Shown: positions 16,546 to 26,524 of the stretch, piece after piece
Numbering within the stretch: the stretch's first letter is position 1
How the letters are laid out: each line of letters begins with the position of its first letter
Translations under genes and position numbers: made by a program
The notes under the pieces: generated by a model
Told to the model about the DNA's origin: nothing
The model's input: only the letters and a program-made list of their open reading frames with translations
Database searches by the model: none
Origin: Polyangiaceae bacterium
GTDB lineage: Bacteria; Myxococcota_A; Polyangia; Polyangiales; Polyangiaceae
Length of the DNA stretch: 48,830 bases
NCBI GenBank assembly: GCA_009780955.1
Contig: WQZB01000036.1
Location: 1 to 48,830 of the forward strand
Reading direction: 5' to 3'

Positions 16546-17710
16546 AATGGATGAGTTCGAAGAGACCGGCTGCGCCCATGCCCCCACCTATGCACATGGA
16601 AACAACGCCGTAGCGGCCGCCACGACGTTTGAGCTCGTAGAGCAACGTGGCGGTGAGCTTCGCGCCGGTGCAGCCGAGCGGGTGGCCAAGGGCGATGGCG
16701 CCGCCGTTGACATTGAGTTTTTCGTCGGCGATGCCAAGCTCGCGCTGGCAGTAGAACGATTGGCTCGCAAACGCTTCGTTGATTTCGAATAAATCAATGT
16801 CACCTAATTTGAGATTGTTCTTTGCAAGAAGCTTTTGGATCGCGGGAACGGGTCCAATGCCCATAATGGCTGGATCGACGCCAACGGTAACGTACGAACG
16901 AAGATAACCAATGCCTTTGAGGCCAAGAGCCTTGGCCTTCTCGCCGCTCATGACGAGGGCAGCCGCAGCGCCGTCGGACAACGGCGAACTGTTGCCAGCC
17001 GTTACCGTGCCCCTTGCGGCAAACGCGGGCTTGAGCGACGCGAGGCCTTCGGCGGTCGTGTCCGATCGCGGTAGCTCGTCAACCTTGAAGTCAAATGTCT
17101 TTTTTTCACTTCCTTCGTAGCGAACGGCTTTCACCGTTACAATTTCATGATCGAACTTGTGCGCCGAGATAGCCGCCGATGCCTTTTTTTGGCTGCTCAA
17201 GGCAAACGCGTCTTGATCTTGTCGCGAAACATGGAACCGGTTGGCAACGTTCTCGGCCGTGATGCCCATGGGCGTGTACACGCTCGCGTATTTCTCCATC
17301 GCTTCGGGCGATGCACTGAGCTTGTTGCCCGTCATAGGAACCATGCTCATCGACTCCACGCCGCCCGCGACAACGATGTCGTTCGAACCCATGGCAATCG
17401 CGCCCGCCGCAGTGGCAATGGCCTGCAAACCGCTCGAGCAAAAGCGGTTGATCGTTTGTGCACTGGTCTCCACCGGCAGCCCGGCAAGAAGGCCGGCAAC
17501 GCGCGCCACGTTGAGCCCCTGCTCGCCCTCCGGCATGGCGCAGCCAAGCACGATGTCTTCGACGTCTGACGGCTTGATCTGCGGAACACGGGCGACAAGC
17601 CCACGAATCACTTCACCGGCCAGCTCGTCGGGGCGCTTTTGTGCGAGCGAACCCTTGAGCGCACGCCCCACGGCACTGCGAACCGCTTCGACGATGACGA
17701 TGTCTTTCAT
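16544..17710 (-). CDS. fadA: Acetyl-CoA acyltransferase (thiolase)
   Basis: The 388-residue thiolase catalyses the last step of beta-oxidation, releasing acetyl-CoA from 3-ketoacyl-CoA. The active-site residues are Cys91 ([10 protein letters not shown]), His343 ([10 protein letters not shown]) and Cys373 ([12 protein letters not shown]). The ATG at 17710 gives the standard N-terminus [17 protein letters not shown]; a longer frame to 17746 is unlikely. FadN lies upstream on the same strand, as in fadNA operons, but a macrodomain gene and a GST remnant separate the two. The final codon and stop touch a MITE-like element, so the C-terminus may have been reset by insertion, although it still ends normally for the family. 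Confidence 0.93.
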   Translation of the reverse strand: MKDIVIVEAVRSAVGRALKGSLAQKRPDELAGEVIRGLVARVPQIKPSDVEDIVLGCAMPEGEQGLNVARVAGLLAGLPVETSAQTINRFCSSGLQAIATAAGAIAMGSNDIVVAGGVESMSMVPMTGNKLSASPEAMEKYASVYTPMGITAENVANRFHVSRQDQDAFALSSQKKASAAISAHKFDHEIVTVKAVRYEGSEKKTFDFKVDELPRSDTTAEGLASLKPAFAARGTVTAGNSSPLSDGAAAALVMSGEKAKALGLKGIGYLRSYVTVGVDPAIMGIGPVPAIQKLLAKNNLKLGDIDLFEINEAFASQSFYCQRELGIADEKLNVNGGAIALGHPLGCTGAKLTATLLYELKRRGGRYGVVSMCIGGGMGAAGLFELIH

Positions 17711-17804
17711 AACGCAACTCGTAGGCTGAGCCCTTCGCGCGGGCAAGACTCATTGGGAGCTACATGCATTGCGCACGGCGCGGCATCAAGGTAGCTGTCG
17801 GCGC

Positions 17805-17918
17805 ATGATGCCAATTCTTTACGTCGGCACCCGCAATTACTCGACGTGGTCGCTTCGCCCGTGGCTCGTGCTCACGTGGGCTGGGCTCGATTTCATCGTG
17901 GACTCTTCCATCCAATGA
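17805..17918 (+). pseudogene. Truncated glutathione S-transferase, N-terminal remnant
   Basis: Translation from two adjacent ATGs gives 37 residues: MMPILYVGTRNYSTWSLRPW and then LVLTWAGLDFIVDSSIQ. The segment up to about GLDF matches the thioredoxin-fold start of GSTs of the NYSSWSLRPW type. After that, similarity is lost and a stop follows. The remaining ~170 residues expected of a GST are not found on either side of the macrodomain gene, so the gene was cut by a deletion or replacement with a junction near 17895-17905. It is not expected to be functional. Confidence 0.7.
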
Positions 17919-17975
17919 TAACGTTTGAACCGCAGATGACACCGGAGTTGCGGTTTATGATCCCCGCCGCGTGTT

Positions 17976-18542
17976 TCACCCCAATCCAAAGTCGATAAAG
18001 GCCTTGCGGTGATGCTCCGCTGAGTCGGCGCCAAAGCAGCAGAAGGTGACGTGCGCGAGCGTTCCGGGGCGCTCGGAGACCTCCGACACGACGGTACCGA
18101 CCGCGATCCGCGCCGCGCGATCGGCGGGGAAGCTATAGACCCCCGTCGAGATCGCCGGGAACGCGACCGAAGCGAGGCCATGTTTCGCGCAGAGTTCGAG
18201 TGAGCTGCGATAGCAGGATGCGAGAAGACTCTCCTCTTTGGCACCACCATCCCGCCAGATAGGACCGACTGTATGGATGATGTGCCTGGCGGGCAGTCGA
18301 TAGCCTCTCGTGATCTTGGCGTCCCCGGTCTTACATCCGTTGAGCGTCCGGCATTCTTGAACCAGCTCGGGTCCGGCGGCGCGATGAATGGCACCGTCGA
18401 CCCCGCCGCCGCCAAGGAGCGACCTGTTCGCCGCGTTCACGATGGCGTCGTATGCGAGCTTGGTGATGTCGCCGACGACAATATCGAGTTTGGCTTTCCC
18501 GACTTCGGCGACGAGGATCGGGACGGGTTCAGCGGCGGTCAT
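17976..18542 (-). CDS. Macrodomain protein, O-acetyl-ADP-ribose deacetylase-like
   Basis: The 188-residue protein is essentially a single macrodomain. Motifs are GDITKL (24-29), [20 protein letters not shown] (35-54; Asp49 is the catalytic equivalent in YmdB-type enzymes) and [10 protein letters not shown]. It would bind ADP-ribose and hydrolyse O-acetyl-ADP-ribose or remove ADP-ribose from proteins or nucleic acid. GGGAG precedes the ATG. It lies 28 bases after fadN on the same strand and separates it from fadA; with the GST remnant at its 3' flank this suggests a later arrival. An internal inverted repeat at its 3' side (AACCGCA ... TGCGGTT) could be a weak terminator. Confidence 0.92.
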   Translation of the reverse strand: MTAAEPVPILVAEVGKAKLDIVVGDITKLAYDAIVNAANRSLLGGGGVDGAIHRAAGPELVQECRTLNGCKTGDAKITRGYRLPARHIIHTVGPIWRDGGAKEESLLASCYRSSLELCAKHGLASVAFPAISTGVYSFPADRAARIAVGTVVSEVSERPGTLAHVTFCCFGADSAEHHRKAFIDFGLG

Positions 18543-18570
18543 GATCTCCCGTCTTAAAGCACGGGCAACA

Positions 18571-20943
18571 TCAGTTCCTCAACGGCTTGTTGTTCATCAG
18601 CATGTATTGCATGCGCTCTTGGCTTTTCGGCTCGCCGCAAAGGCTCACGAACGCATCGGCTTCGAGATCGAGCATTTCACTTTCCGTTACCTCGCGCGAG
18701 CCGCCGCCAACGCCGCCGCAAAGAACGACTGCGAGCTTGCGCGCGATCTTCGCGTCGTGCTCCGAGGCGTAGCCACCGGCAACGAGCGTGTCGACCATCA
18801 TATTCAGCGTGGCAATGCCGCTGTCGCCGGGCAAGCGGTGCGCGCGGGCAATGGGTGCATGGTAGCCCGCGCTGGCAAGCCCAATGGCGCGCGCCTTTGC
18901 CTCGGCGACCACGCGCGCTTTATCGAATGACACGCCGTCGGTTGGACGGAAAAACCCACATGCCTTTCCTTCGTGTGCCGATGTAGCAATCTTGGCAAGG
19001 GCAATATTTTTGAAGGTTTGAATGACGTTTTCATAAATATTGATGGCTGTGCCTTCGGCAATGGCCTCGAACGAACGCCAGAGCATGTTCATGTTGCCAG
19101 CGCCGCCAGGAATGAGACCCACGCCCACTTCCACAAGACCTGAATAGGTTTCGGCCGCGGCTTGCACCGCGTCGCTGCCAAGGCAAAGCTCCAGCCCACC
19201 GCCGACCGTCACGCCGAAGGGCGCCGCCACCACCGGGATGCGTGCATACTTCAAGCGCTGCACGGCGCCCTGGTAGCCCTTTACCATCTTGCGAATGTCT
19301 TCCCACTGCTTCGCGACCGCCGCCATCACGACGAGCATGAGGTTTGCGCCAACACAAAAATGCTCGCCTTGATTGGCAATGACCAGGGCACGAAAGTCGA
19401 CTTCCGCCTTGTCGGCCGCCTGGCCAAGCATGGATATCACGTCGGGATCGATGCTATTCGCTTTGGTTTTGAAGGTGAGGCCAAGCACGCCGTCGCCAAG
19501 ATCCCACGCCTCTGCGCCATCGTTTTTGAGAACCGGAGCTTGCCCGCGGCGAAGAATCTGTAAGGTAGCGTAGCGTGGGTCTTTCTTTTGTGGGGCATAA
19601 TCGCCTTGAACAAGGTCGAAGACTTTGCCACTTTGATAGAAAGCCGACGCACCGATCGCCCTCATTTTTATGATGGAGTCGGGCAGTTTGTGCCCCGCCT
19701 TCTCCATGGCGTCGGCGGTTTCGGCGAAACCAAGCGCATCCCAAACCTCGAACGGCCCGAGCTCCCAATTGTAACCCCACTTCATGGCATGATCGATCGC
19801 GACCACGCTGGCTGCGATTTCGCCAATGCGACGCGCCGAATACGCAAGGCTCCGGTAAAGAATCTTGCGTGCAAAATCGCCTGCCTTGCCCTTGTCAGCC
19901 GCAAGCTTTGTCACGCGTTCACGCGGGTCTTCGATTTTTGCGAGAGCCTTGGTTAGAGCTGCAATCGCCTCGTCGCCGCCTTTCGGACGATACTCGAGTG
20001 TTTTTGGATCGAGCGATTGAATCTGCTTGTCGGCTCCCTTTTTGAAAAACCCGCCCTTCGTTTTGTCGCCAAGGAGCTTTTTGTCGACCATTTTTCGGAT
20101 GTAATCAGGGACTACGAAAACATCGCGATCCTCATCGCTCGGCAGCGACTCGTAGCAATTGTCGGCAACGTGAACCAACGTGTCGAGACCAACCAGGTCG
20201 GCCGTGCGAAAGCTTGCACTCTTCGGGTGCGCCATCGGCAACCCCGTGATGTTGTCGACGTCCTCCGGGGAAAGTCCGTCCGCCAACATCTGGTGAATCG
20301 TTGACATCAACGCGTGTACGCCGATGCGATTGCCAACGAAGTTCGGCGTGTCTTTGCCAAATACAACGCCCTTGCCAAGCACGTCTTCCGCAAAACGAGT
20401 GCAATATGCAACAATTTCCGGATCGGTTTCCGGCCCCGCCACGATTTCGAGAAGCTTCATGTAGCGAACGGGGTTGAAGAAGTGCAGAACGACAAAGTGC
20501 TTTTTGAAGTGCAGGCTTCTTCCTTTCGTCATTTCGGCAATGCGCAAGCCCGACGTGTTCGACGCAACGATGCAGTGTGCAGGCACAACCTTTTCGAGCT
20601 TGTCGAACAGGGCTTGCTTGGCGTCCATTTTTTCGATGATCGCCTCAATGACGAGATCGCAGTCGCGTAACTTGTCGAGATCGTCTTCCACGTTGCCCGC
20701 GGTCACGAGGCGCGCATGGCTTTTGTGGAAAAAAGCGGCTGGCCGCGCCTTGATGGCCTTTTCGAGCCCGCCTCGAGCCCACGCACTGCGCTTATGCGGG
20801 TCCTTTTTCTCGTTGTTCGAGAGGTTGGGCGGAACGATATCGACAAGAAGAACCTCGAGACCTGCGTTGGCGAAGTGGGCGGCGATGCCACTGCCCATGA
20901 CACCGGCTCCAATGACCGCGGCACGACGAATCGGCTTATGCAT
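18571..20943 (-). CDS. fadN: 3-Hydroxyacyl-CoA dehydrogenase/enoyl-CoA hydratase fusion (FadN type)
   Basis: The 790-residue bifunctional enzyme performs hydration and NAD-dependent oxidation in fatty-acid beta-oxidation. The dehydrogenase comes first: [18 protein letters not shown] (NAD fold), SNTSGL and [15 protein letters not shown]. The crotonase domain follows at ~470-700: [10 protein letters not shown] (oxyanion hole) and GGGLELCLG. This order and the length match Bacillus FadN rather than E. coli FadB, where the hydratase is N-terminal. The ATG at 20943 is used; a GTG seven codons upstream is less likely. No strong ribosome site is visible. The macrodomain gene and fadA follow on the same strand. 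Confidence 0.92.
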   Translation of the reverse strand: MHKPIRRAAVIGAGVMGSGIAAHFANAGLEVLLVDIVPPNLSNNEKKDPHKRSAWARGGLEKAIKARPAAFFHKSHARLVTAGNVEDDLDKLRDCDLVIEAIIEKMDAKQALFDKLEKVVPAHCIVASNTSGLRIAEMTKGRSLHFKKHFVVLHFFNPVRYMKLLEIVAGPETDPEIVAYCTRFAEDVLGKGVVFGKDTPNFVGNRIGVHALMSTIHQMLADGLSPEDVDNITGLPMAHPKSASFRTADLVGLDTLVHVADNCYESLPSDEDRDVFVVPDYIRKMVDKKLLGDKTKGGFFKKGADKQIQSLDPKTLEYRPKGGDEAIAALTKALAKIEDPRERVTKLAADKGKAGDFARKILYRSLAYSARRIGEIAASVVAIDHAMKWGYNWELGPFEVWDALGFAETADAMEKAGHKLPDSIIKMRAIGASAFYQSGKVFDLVQGDYAPQKKDPRYATLQILRRGQAPVLKNDGAEAWDLGDGVLGLTFKTKANSIDPDVISMLGQAADKAEVDFRALVIANQGEHFCVGANLMLVVMAAVAKQWEDIRKMVKGYQGAVQRLKYARIPVVAAPFGVTVGGGLELCLGSDAVQAAAETYSGLVEVGVGLIPGGAGNMNMLWRSFEAIAEGTAINIYENVIQTFKNIALAKIATSAHEGKACGFFRPTDGVSFDKARVVAEAKARAIGLASAGYHAPIARAHRLPGDSGIATLNMMVDTLVAGGYASEHDAKIARKLAVVLCGGVGGGSREVTESEMLDLEADAFVSLCGEPKSQERMQYMLMNNKPLRN

Positions 20944-21341
20944 GACGCACGCATCTGACCCCACACAGGCGGCGCACGCAAGTCTTCCCGCGTGCCACGT
21001 CGCCCCGGTGTGACCCCGTCGTCGTCACCTCGTGCCGCCGAGGATCGGACGACGCGCCGTCCAGTCACGCCGAACACGTTGGGTTGGCGCGCGCACGCAC
21101 ACCGAGGCAGCGGAGGCCGGCGAGTGCTGCGACGCCGGGTGCGGCGACTCGGGGTTCGACGCCGCGCGCACGCGTTTTTGCCGCCCCCGCAGCGGCGCCA
21201 TGTGAACGGTTCTCGGTCGCGATGGCGCGTTCGACCCTTCGCCCCGCGAGCGATCGCCGCGCCCGCGCTTCGGCACGCGTCATGAACTCACGCTCGCCGA
21301 GGCCCTCGAAAGTAGCGGAGGCCCCTTGGAGAAAAAAGACG
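20944..21341. other. GC-rich divergent intergenic region
   Basis: These 398 bases separate the divergent FadN-like and lipoprotein genes and should hold both promoters. Several open frames cross it, but all are Arg/Ala-rich artefacts of high GC, with no ribosome site or recognisable domain. I see no strong hairpin, repeat or RNA gene. Confidence 0.6.
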
Positions 21342-22109
21342 ATGAAACACACTAGATGGCTTGGCATGTTGGGCGCGTGCGCAGTCGCAACGGCCGTCGC
21401 ATGCGGTTCCAGCGGCAATTCCTCAACCAATCCTTTAAAGCCCGCAGCAGAACTTCCGGACTGTACGCGATCGGCGGATTTCTGGATGAACAACCCCGAC
21501 GCGTGGCCTCCCACAGAAGTGACCTTGGGGCAGGGCCCCGGGGGAGATGGCATCGTATACGACCAGACCGATCTGCAGCGAATCCTCAACACGCAAGTCA
21601 ATTCCGGTGATCGCTATGTGGACGACCTCGTGGCTCTTGCGCAGGCGCTGATCGTCGCGAAACTAAACGTCGCGCAAGGTGCCGACGACGCCGCAGTGTC
21701 GGCGTCGATCACGGAGGCAGACACGCTCATTGGTTTGCTCAACCCACTAGTCGGCGACTACTTGCTCGATGACGTCGCCGACGCCGATGCCATCCGCCTC
21801 ATTGAGACACTCAGCGACTTCAACGAAGGGATCACGGGTCCTGGCGCGTGCCCTGCCGAAGAGCCAGATGCAGGCACCGACGCCGGTGAAGAAAGCGACG
21901 CCAACGACGCGGGCGCCGACGCCAGCCAGGAAAGCGACGCAGGCGAACAACAAGACGCGAGCGAGCAAGAAAGCGACGCCGCCAGCGATGCAGGCAACCA
22001 ACAGACTGACGCAGGCAGCGACGCGGGTCACCCAGCCGATGCAGGTCCTCTGCCGGGCGACGCAGGTCGCCCCCCCGCACCTCCACCTGATGCAGGATAT
22101 ACCTTCTAG
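21342..22109 (+). CDS. Lipoprotein with a WMNNPDAWP motif and Asp-Ala-Gly tail
   Basis: The 255-residue protein has the lipobox TAVAC (Cys21). CTRSADFWMNNPDAWPP, followed by DLQRILNTQ and LVALAQALIVAKLN, matches a small domain seen in many secreted bacterial proteins (usual form: Q-G-[FY]-W-K-N-H-P-x-A-W); I know no assigned role. Residues ~165-255 are a low-complexity tail rich in Asp, Ala, Gly, Glu and Ser, typical of Polyangia surface proteins. I chose the ATG at 21342 because it begins the signal peptide and has GGAG about ten bases before it; the frame extends much further upstream without coding character. The next gene follows after 23 bases. Confidence 0.78.
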   Translation: MKHTRWLGMLGACAVATAVACGSSGNSSTNPLKPAAELPDCTRSADFWMNNPDAWPPTEVTLGQGPGGDGIVYDQTDLQRILNTQVNSGDRYVDDLVALAQALIVAKLNVAQGADDAAVSASITEADTLIGLLNPLVGDYLLDDVADADAIRLIETLSDFNEGITGPGACPAEEPDAGTDAGEESDANDAGADASQESDAGEQQDASEQESDAASDAGNQQTDAGSDAGHPADAGPLPGDAGRPPAPPPDAGYTF

Positions 22110-22132
22110 CGAATAGGGAAAAAGGCCTTTCC

Positions 22133-23692
22133 ATGCGACCTCTCGCTCTCCCTCTTATCTTTGCTTTTCTCAGTGCGTGCTCTTCGAGCCCTCCGGGGGA
22201 GCGAGAGGGTCGCGCGGCCTTGGCCTTCACAAGCGACACCTCGATCCTCTTCGACTTCGAGTTTGACGGACGGCTCTTCGTCGACGCAGAAACCGCCGGA
22301 GGTGACGTCAAACCGTTCATCCAAACGCAGATTCTCTATACCGCAGGGCAACTCAACGGAGATCGGTCTCTCGGCCGCTATGGCCAGCTCGAACTCTCGA
22401 ACATCCACATCTCCCCGACCGACGACTCGTCCACCTTCGAAGTCGACTACCACGGGAGCCTTCCGGTCGCATGGGGCAACGGAGCCGCGCCGTCAAGCTA
22501 CACGTTCGTCCTGCCGGCGCGTGTTGGCGACGACGACCAGAATGCCTTTGCCGCCAAGTACGGCACGAACTGCGTCAACCCTGACGAGGGACCACCGGTC
22601 GATGCCTCGCGCATGTTCATTTCGTATCGGCCGTACATCGCAGGATGTTCCCTTGACCCGAACGACATCGTATCGTTTCCTGCATCGGTTCTTGCCTCGA
22701 CGGAAAACACGAACGGCAAATACCCTGAATACCAGTACATCTGGGCGGACAACGAGCTCGACGTGATCGCGATGTTCAGCGTCAGCAACGAAGGCGCGAC
22801 AGACAACGACGACGACGAAGGCATTGCAACCTACAACGATTTTGTTACCCAACTAAGTGACTATTTCACAAAAATCCAACCGAATTCCTCCAAGCGCACC
22901 GCCCCCGACGGTCTGACGCAAACACCAGGCGTTGCCATGCCGACCGTCGCATTCACCGCAACGCTCGATGACGGTCGCAAGGTCAAAGTCGACGTGCGAC
23001 TCACCAGCTACCACGTCGCCGACGACGGAGCGGACTTCGACGACTGGTACAACGCACGAACGCCGTCTGCCGACGCCATCGTTTACGCGGGTCATGCAGG
23101 ACTCGGCTACAACTTTGAAACTTTGGAGCAGAAGGGCGTGTTCCGCTCGGGCCAATACATGATTTGGTTTATGAATTCTTGCGATACGCTCGCCTATCTC
23201 GATCGCACGCTCATCGATCGCCGCGCCGTTTTGAACCCCGACGACCCAAACGGCACGAAGTACATGGACACCATCGCAAACGTGATGCCCGGGTACTTCT
23301 CGGTAAATGCAGCAACCACACTGACGTTCATCGACACGCTCGTTACATCGGCCGGTCCCTCTGCAACTCCGAAGACGTACAACGAGTTCTTGTTGCAGAT
23401 CGATCCGGAAATAGGCATGATCGTAACAGGCGAAGAAGATAACACCTACGAGCCGCCTGCCAGCGAACCAGCCGACGCCGGCGACCATCCAGCGAATACA
23501 TCGGTAGATCCCAGCGCCACCGGCGAGCAGCCTCAGACAAGCACTGAGCCAAGTGCAGGGGGCAGTTCTTGCGCCGCCGCCTCTGCTTCTGGTGGTGGGC
23601 GCTCGCAACCATGGGCAGCGCTCGGCTTCTGCGCGGCTGCGGGCCTTGGAGTGCTCCGGCTCCGACGCCGCCGCTCCACCGACAAGTCATGA
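22133..23692 (+). CDS. Surface lipoprotein with MYXO-CTERM-like end and possible clan-CD-like His/Cys pair
   Basis: The 519-residue protein has an N-terminal lipobox FLSAC (Cys16) and a C-terminal sorting-type segment: Cys near 478, a hydrophobic stretch WAALGFCAAAGLGVL and an Arg cluster RLRRRR, as in MYXO-CTERM tails. Between them, residues ~310-360 have two hydrophobic strands ending in AIVYAGHAGLG (His321) and MIWFMNSCDT (Cys350), spaced 29 residues apart as in gingipain or caspase-like clan CD peptidases, but with HA instead of HG and NSC instead of x-A-C. Proteolysis is therefore only a hypothesis. A Pro/Ala/Glu/Ser spacer precedes the C-terminal anchor. Having both a lipobox and a C-terminal anchor is odd. 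Confidence 0.72.
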   Translation: MRPLALPLIFAFLSACSSSPPGEREGRAALAFTSDTSILFDFEFDGRLFVDAETAGGDVKPFIQTQILYTAGQLNGDRSLGRYGQLELSNIHISPTDDSSTFEVDYHGSLPVAWGNGAAPSSYTFVLPARVGDDDQNAFAAKYGTNCVNPDEGPPVDASRMFISYRPYIAGCSLDPNDIVSFPASVLASTENTNGKYPEYQYIWADNELDVIAMFSVSNEGATDNDDDEGIATYNDFVTQLSDYFTKIQPNSSKRTAPDGLTQTPGVAMPTVAFTATLDDGRKVKVDVRLTSYHVADDGADFDDWYNARTPSADAIVYAGHAGLGYNFETLEQKGVFRSGQYMIWFMNSCDTLAYLDRTLIDRRAVLNPDDPNGTKYMDTIANVMPGYFSVNAATTLTFIDTLVTSAGPSATPKTYNEFLLQIDPEIGMIVTGEEDNTYEPPASEPADAGDHPANTSVDPSATGEQPQTSTEPSAGGSSCAAASASGGGRSQPWAALGFCAAAGLGVLRLRRRRSTDKS

Positions 23693-23841
23693 AATCCCGA
23701 GATGGTGCGACTATCACTCTGATCAAGATGTCTGGATCACGGTCTGACAAGCACTGATTGATGCGCGTGATTTCGCGGTCTTAGCTTCATTTGAAGACGC
23801 GGCTCATCTCTTGCTATATTGGCGTAGCGGAGATTCGGCGC

Positions 23842-26445
23842 ATGAATTCACAATTTGGTATTTCTTCACGCAGCGGCCTGACCCTGCTCGTCGCAATAAG
23901 TTCAGTGGCGTGGGGCTGTGGCGGGGCCACCACCGATGATGCGACAACGACAAGCTCGGTGCGAGCAAGCCTTCGCCGCACACAAAGCTGCGGCGATCTT
24001 TTAAGTGGTTTGCAGGCCGATGCAGCCTTCAAAGTGAATCACGCCATTGACGAGCAAATCGCTTCGACGAAGCAGTGTATCGCACTCTATGGTGACGGAG
24101 CCTGCGTTGGTGGCTATGTCGGTATGGGTATAGGCGGCGTGGCCGGGGGCGATGCCAACGCGGCAACGGCGGCGCCATCAGTGCCAGCCGCCGACAACAA
24201 CAGCGCATCGGGCGGCACCACATCGAGCGGCGATACCACCGAGGCCAACGAACCAGGTGCAAGCGACCACTCCGACACGAACGTGCAGGTTGCCGGCGTC
24301 GACGAAGCCGACATCGTCAAAACCGATGGAACGAATCTTTACCTTATTCATGGCCGCACCTTCAAAGTCATCAAGGCATGGCCCGCGACGGACCTTACGG
24401 AGGTTTCGTCGTTTGACCTCGAGGGGCAGCCAACCGAAATGTTCGTGGCCGACAATACCGTAGTCGTCTACTCGAACGTCAATGGCGCCGCCGTTTACGC
24501 GGCTGCGGGCGTTCAGCCAAAGGCTACGTATTACGATTACGGCTACGCCTACGCGTCGAACGCAATCGCACCGCAGGCTTATGCACCGCTCACAAAGATC
24601 ACGGTGCTCACGTTGTCGAACAATCAAGCGAGCCTTGCACGCGAAATCTACTTCGAAGGGAATTTCGTTGACGCGCGGCGCGTTGGGCCCAACGTTCGCA
24701 CCGTACTGTCAGGCAGCGCCCACGGACCCGCACTCAAATACAGCATTTACGATTTGTATCCGGATATGGGCGCGGGCGCAGCGCCTCCCGATGCTGCTGC
24801 CCCACCAACGAACGCGGCGACGCCCGCGGACGCAGGCCCCACGACAGCGGTGGATGCAGGCCCCGCAACACCGGCGGACGGAGGCACGGCGGTCATGTCG
24901 CAACGTGTTGCCGCAACCACCGTGACCTATCCAACGACAGGAACGGCATTCATTAAGGCGCTCGAACAGCTTCGTGCGGCCAATCTCGACATCATCGCGA
25001 AAAGCCAAATTACCGATTGGCTTCCGTACACTTTCGAGAAACAAAACGATCAAGTTACGACCGAAACCGTTGCATGCGAAAACTTCTACGTGCCAACCGC
25101 GGGCTCAACGGAGACCGGGTTTACGGAAATAGCCGCAATTGACCTCGATAACCCATCGGCTCCACCAAAACAAACTGCCATCGTAGGCTACGCGCAAACG
25201 GTTTATGGCACCGCCGACACGCTTTACCTTGCGGCAACCGCGTGGATAGAGCCGCCAATTTTTTGGGGGTGGGCTTCGAGCGGCAGCGGCAGCACAGGAA
25301 GCGGCAGCACGGGATCAACAGGTGGAAGCAGCGTGGGAAGCAGTACGGATCCAGCGCAGCCGAACAACGTGCAAGACGGCGGCGAGGCAACCCTCCAAGC
25401 CGTTCACCTGCTGACGTCGCCGGCTGTGCCGACCACCACGGCGTATTCCACAAATAGCACGCATGTACACAAATTCGAATTCACAACCGATCCGACATTC
25501 CCGAACTACGTGGCGTCGGGCACCGTACCTGGCAGCGTAAAAGACCAGTTTTCGCTCGACGATCAAAATGGATATCTTCGCATCGCAACGAACGAGTCGA
25601 TAACTTATGTCGACAGCAACCAATACTACGTGATGCCGTCCGCTGACTTGCCAAGTTCTGTGAACCACGTCACGGTCCTTGGTGTGCACGGCGGCTGGCT
25701 CGACGAAGTCGGCAACGCTGGACCGCTCGCGCCCAACGAAACCATTTACAGTGTCCGCTTCGTTGGCAATCGCGGCTATGTTGTCACGTTTCGGCAAATG
25801 GATCCGCTTTTCGTGATCGATCTGACGCAGCCAGAGCAGCCTGTTGTCCTCGGCGCACTCACCATTCCTGGGTTCAGCGAGTACATGCACCCAATCGACG
25901 ACAACCACCTTCTTACGATTGGCCGCGGGGGAACGAACGCACAGGCTCTTGCCCTGAAAATCTTCGACGTGACCAATGGCAAAAACCCCGTACTCACCCA
26001 GCAATTCACCTACAACAACGAGTACGGTTACAGCGATGCCGAATACGACCATAAGGCATTTACCTACCTCGCCGATCGGCAGCTGCTTGCATTCCCCTAC
26101 TACGGCTACAGCCCAAGCGATTCCGGCGGCATGCGCAGTTCGCTCGAACTCTTCAAGGTCGATCTTGCCTCTGGCTTCACCAGGCTCGGAAGCATTGACA
26201 ATTCATCGCTCGGGCAGACCTATCCAACAGGCTATTATTGCGGCTATTACGGTCCGCAAGTGCGCCGCGGCGTGTTCCTCGAGAGCTACGCTTACAGCAT
26301 TTCCTATGGCGGCATCGTCGTGAAGGACACGAATGCAAGCCCAAGCGATTTCGCGGCAACAGCCCCCGTTACGCTTTCGTTGCCAGTGCCCACGATCGAC
26401 ACGGCGAACGTGTATGGTGCACCAGCAATCGCCTGCATGTACTAA
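23842..26445 (+). CDS. Beta-propeller lipoprotein (Beta_propel family)
   Basis: The 867-residue secreted protein has a lipobox SVAWGC (Cys26) and the family signature VQVAGVDEADIVKTDGTNLY, followed by repeated beta-blade motifs (FEFTTDP, VRFVGNRGYVVTFRQMDP, LGALTIPGFSEYMHPID). Such extracellular propellers are widespread but of unknown role, perhaps adhesion or binding. Two low-complexity insertions interrupt the blades: one Pro/Ala/Asp-rich around residues 310-345, one Gly/Ser/Thr-rich around 475-505. The ATG at 23842 starts the signal peptide; the frame is open further upstream to 23791 but that adds no signal character. A strong intrinsic terminator follows. Confidence 0.86.
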   Translation: MNSQFGISSRSGLTLLVAISSVAWGCGGATTDDATTTSSVRASLRRTQSCGDLLSGLQADAAFKVNHAIDEQIASTKQCIALYGDGACVGGYVGMGIGGVAGGDANAATAAPSVPAADNNSASGGTTSSGDTTEANEPGASDHSDTNVQVAGVDEADIVKTDGTNLYLIHGRTFKVIKAWPATDLTEVSSFDLEGQPTEMFVADNTVVVYSNVNGAAVYAAAGVQPKATYYDYGYAYASNAIAPQAYAPLTKITVLTLSNNQASLAREIYFEGNFVDARRVGPNVRTVLSGSAHGPALKYSIYDLYPDMGAGAAPPDAAAPPTNAATPADAGPTTAVDAGPATPADGGTAVMSQRVAATTVTYPTTGTAFIKALEQLRAANLDIIAKSQITDWLPYTFEKQNDQVTTETVACENFYVPTAGSTETGFTEIAAIDLDNPSAPPKQTAIVGYAQTVYGTADTLYLAATAWIEPPIFWGWASSGSGSTGSGSTGSTGGSSVGSSTDPAQPNNVQDGGEATLQAVHLLTSPAVPTTTAYSTNSTHVHKFEFTTDPTFPNYVASGTVPGSVKDQFSLDDQNGYLRIATNESITYVDSNQYYVMPSADLPSSVNHVTVLGVHGGWLDEVGNAGPLAPNETIYSVRFVGNRGYVVTFRQMDPLFVIDLTQPEQPVVLGALTIPGFSEYMHPIDDNHLLTIGRGGTNAQALALKIFDVTNGKNPVLTQQFTYNNEYGYSDAEYDHKAFTYLADRQLLAFPYYGYSPSDSGGMRSSLELFKVDLASGFTRLGSIDNSSLGQTYPTGYYCGYYGPQVRRGVFLESYAYSISYGGIVVKDTNASPSDFAATAPVTLSLPVPTIDTANVYGAPAIACMY

Positions 26446-26478
26446 CGACCACTTTCGATTTGACGTGACAGAGATGAG

Positions 26479-26517
26479 CGAGGGTCGCGAAGTATTTCGC
26501 CGGCCCTCGTTTTCTTT
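26479..26517 (+). terminator. Rho-independent terminator
   Basis: A stem with outer pairing CGAGGG/CCCTCG and inner pairing GCGAA/TTCGC, separated by a small internal loop and closed by a four-base GTAT loop, is followed directly by TTTTCTTT (26510-26517). It ends the beta-propeller transcript and lies in the gap before the convergent ADPS-like gene. Confidence 0.88.
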
Positions 26518-26524
26518 GCCAATC

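Noticed and set aside
20992..21285. Arg/Ala-rich open frames in the fadN-lipoprotein gap
   Set aside because: Composition follows the high GC of the DNA; no domain, ribosome site or signal peptide.
21084..21341. N-terminal extension of the WMNNPDAWP lipoprotein
   Set aside because: The signal peptide and ribosome site start at 21342; the upstream part is Arg/Ala-rich and non-protein-like.
23689..23757. 22-codon open frame overlapping the stop of the MYXO-CTERM-like gene
   Set aside because: No ribosome site, no hydrophobic or conserved feature; probably chance.
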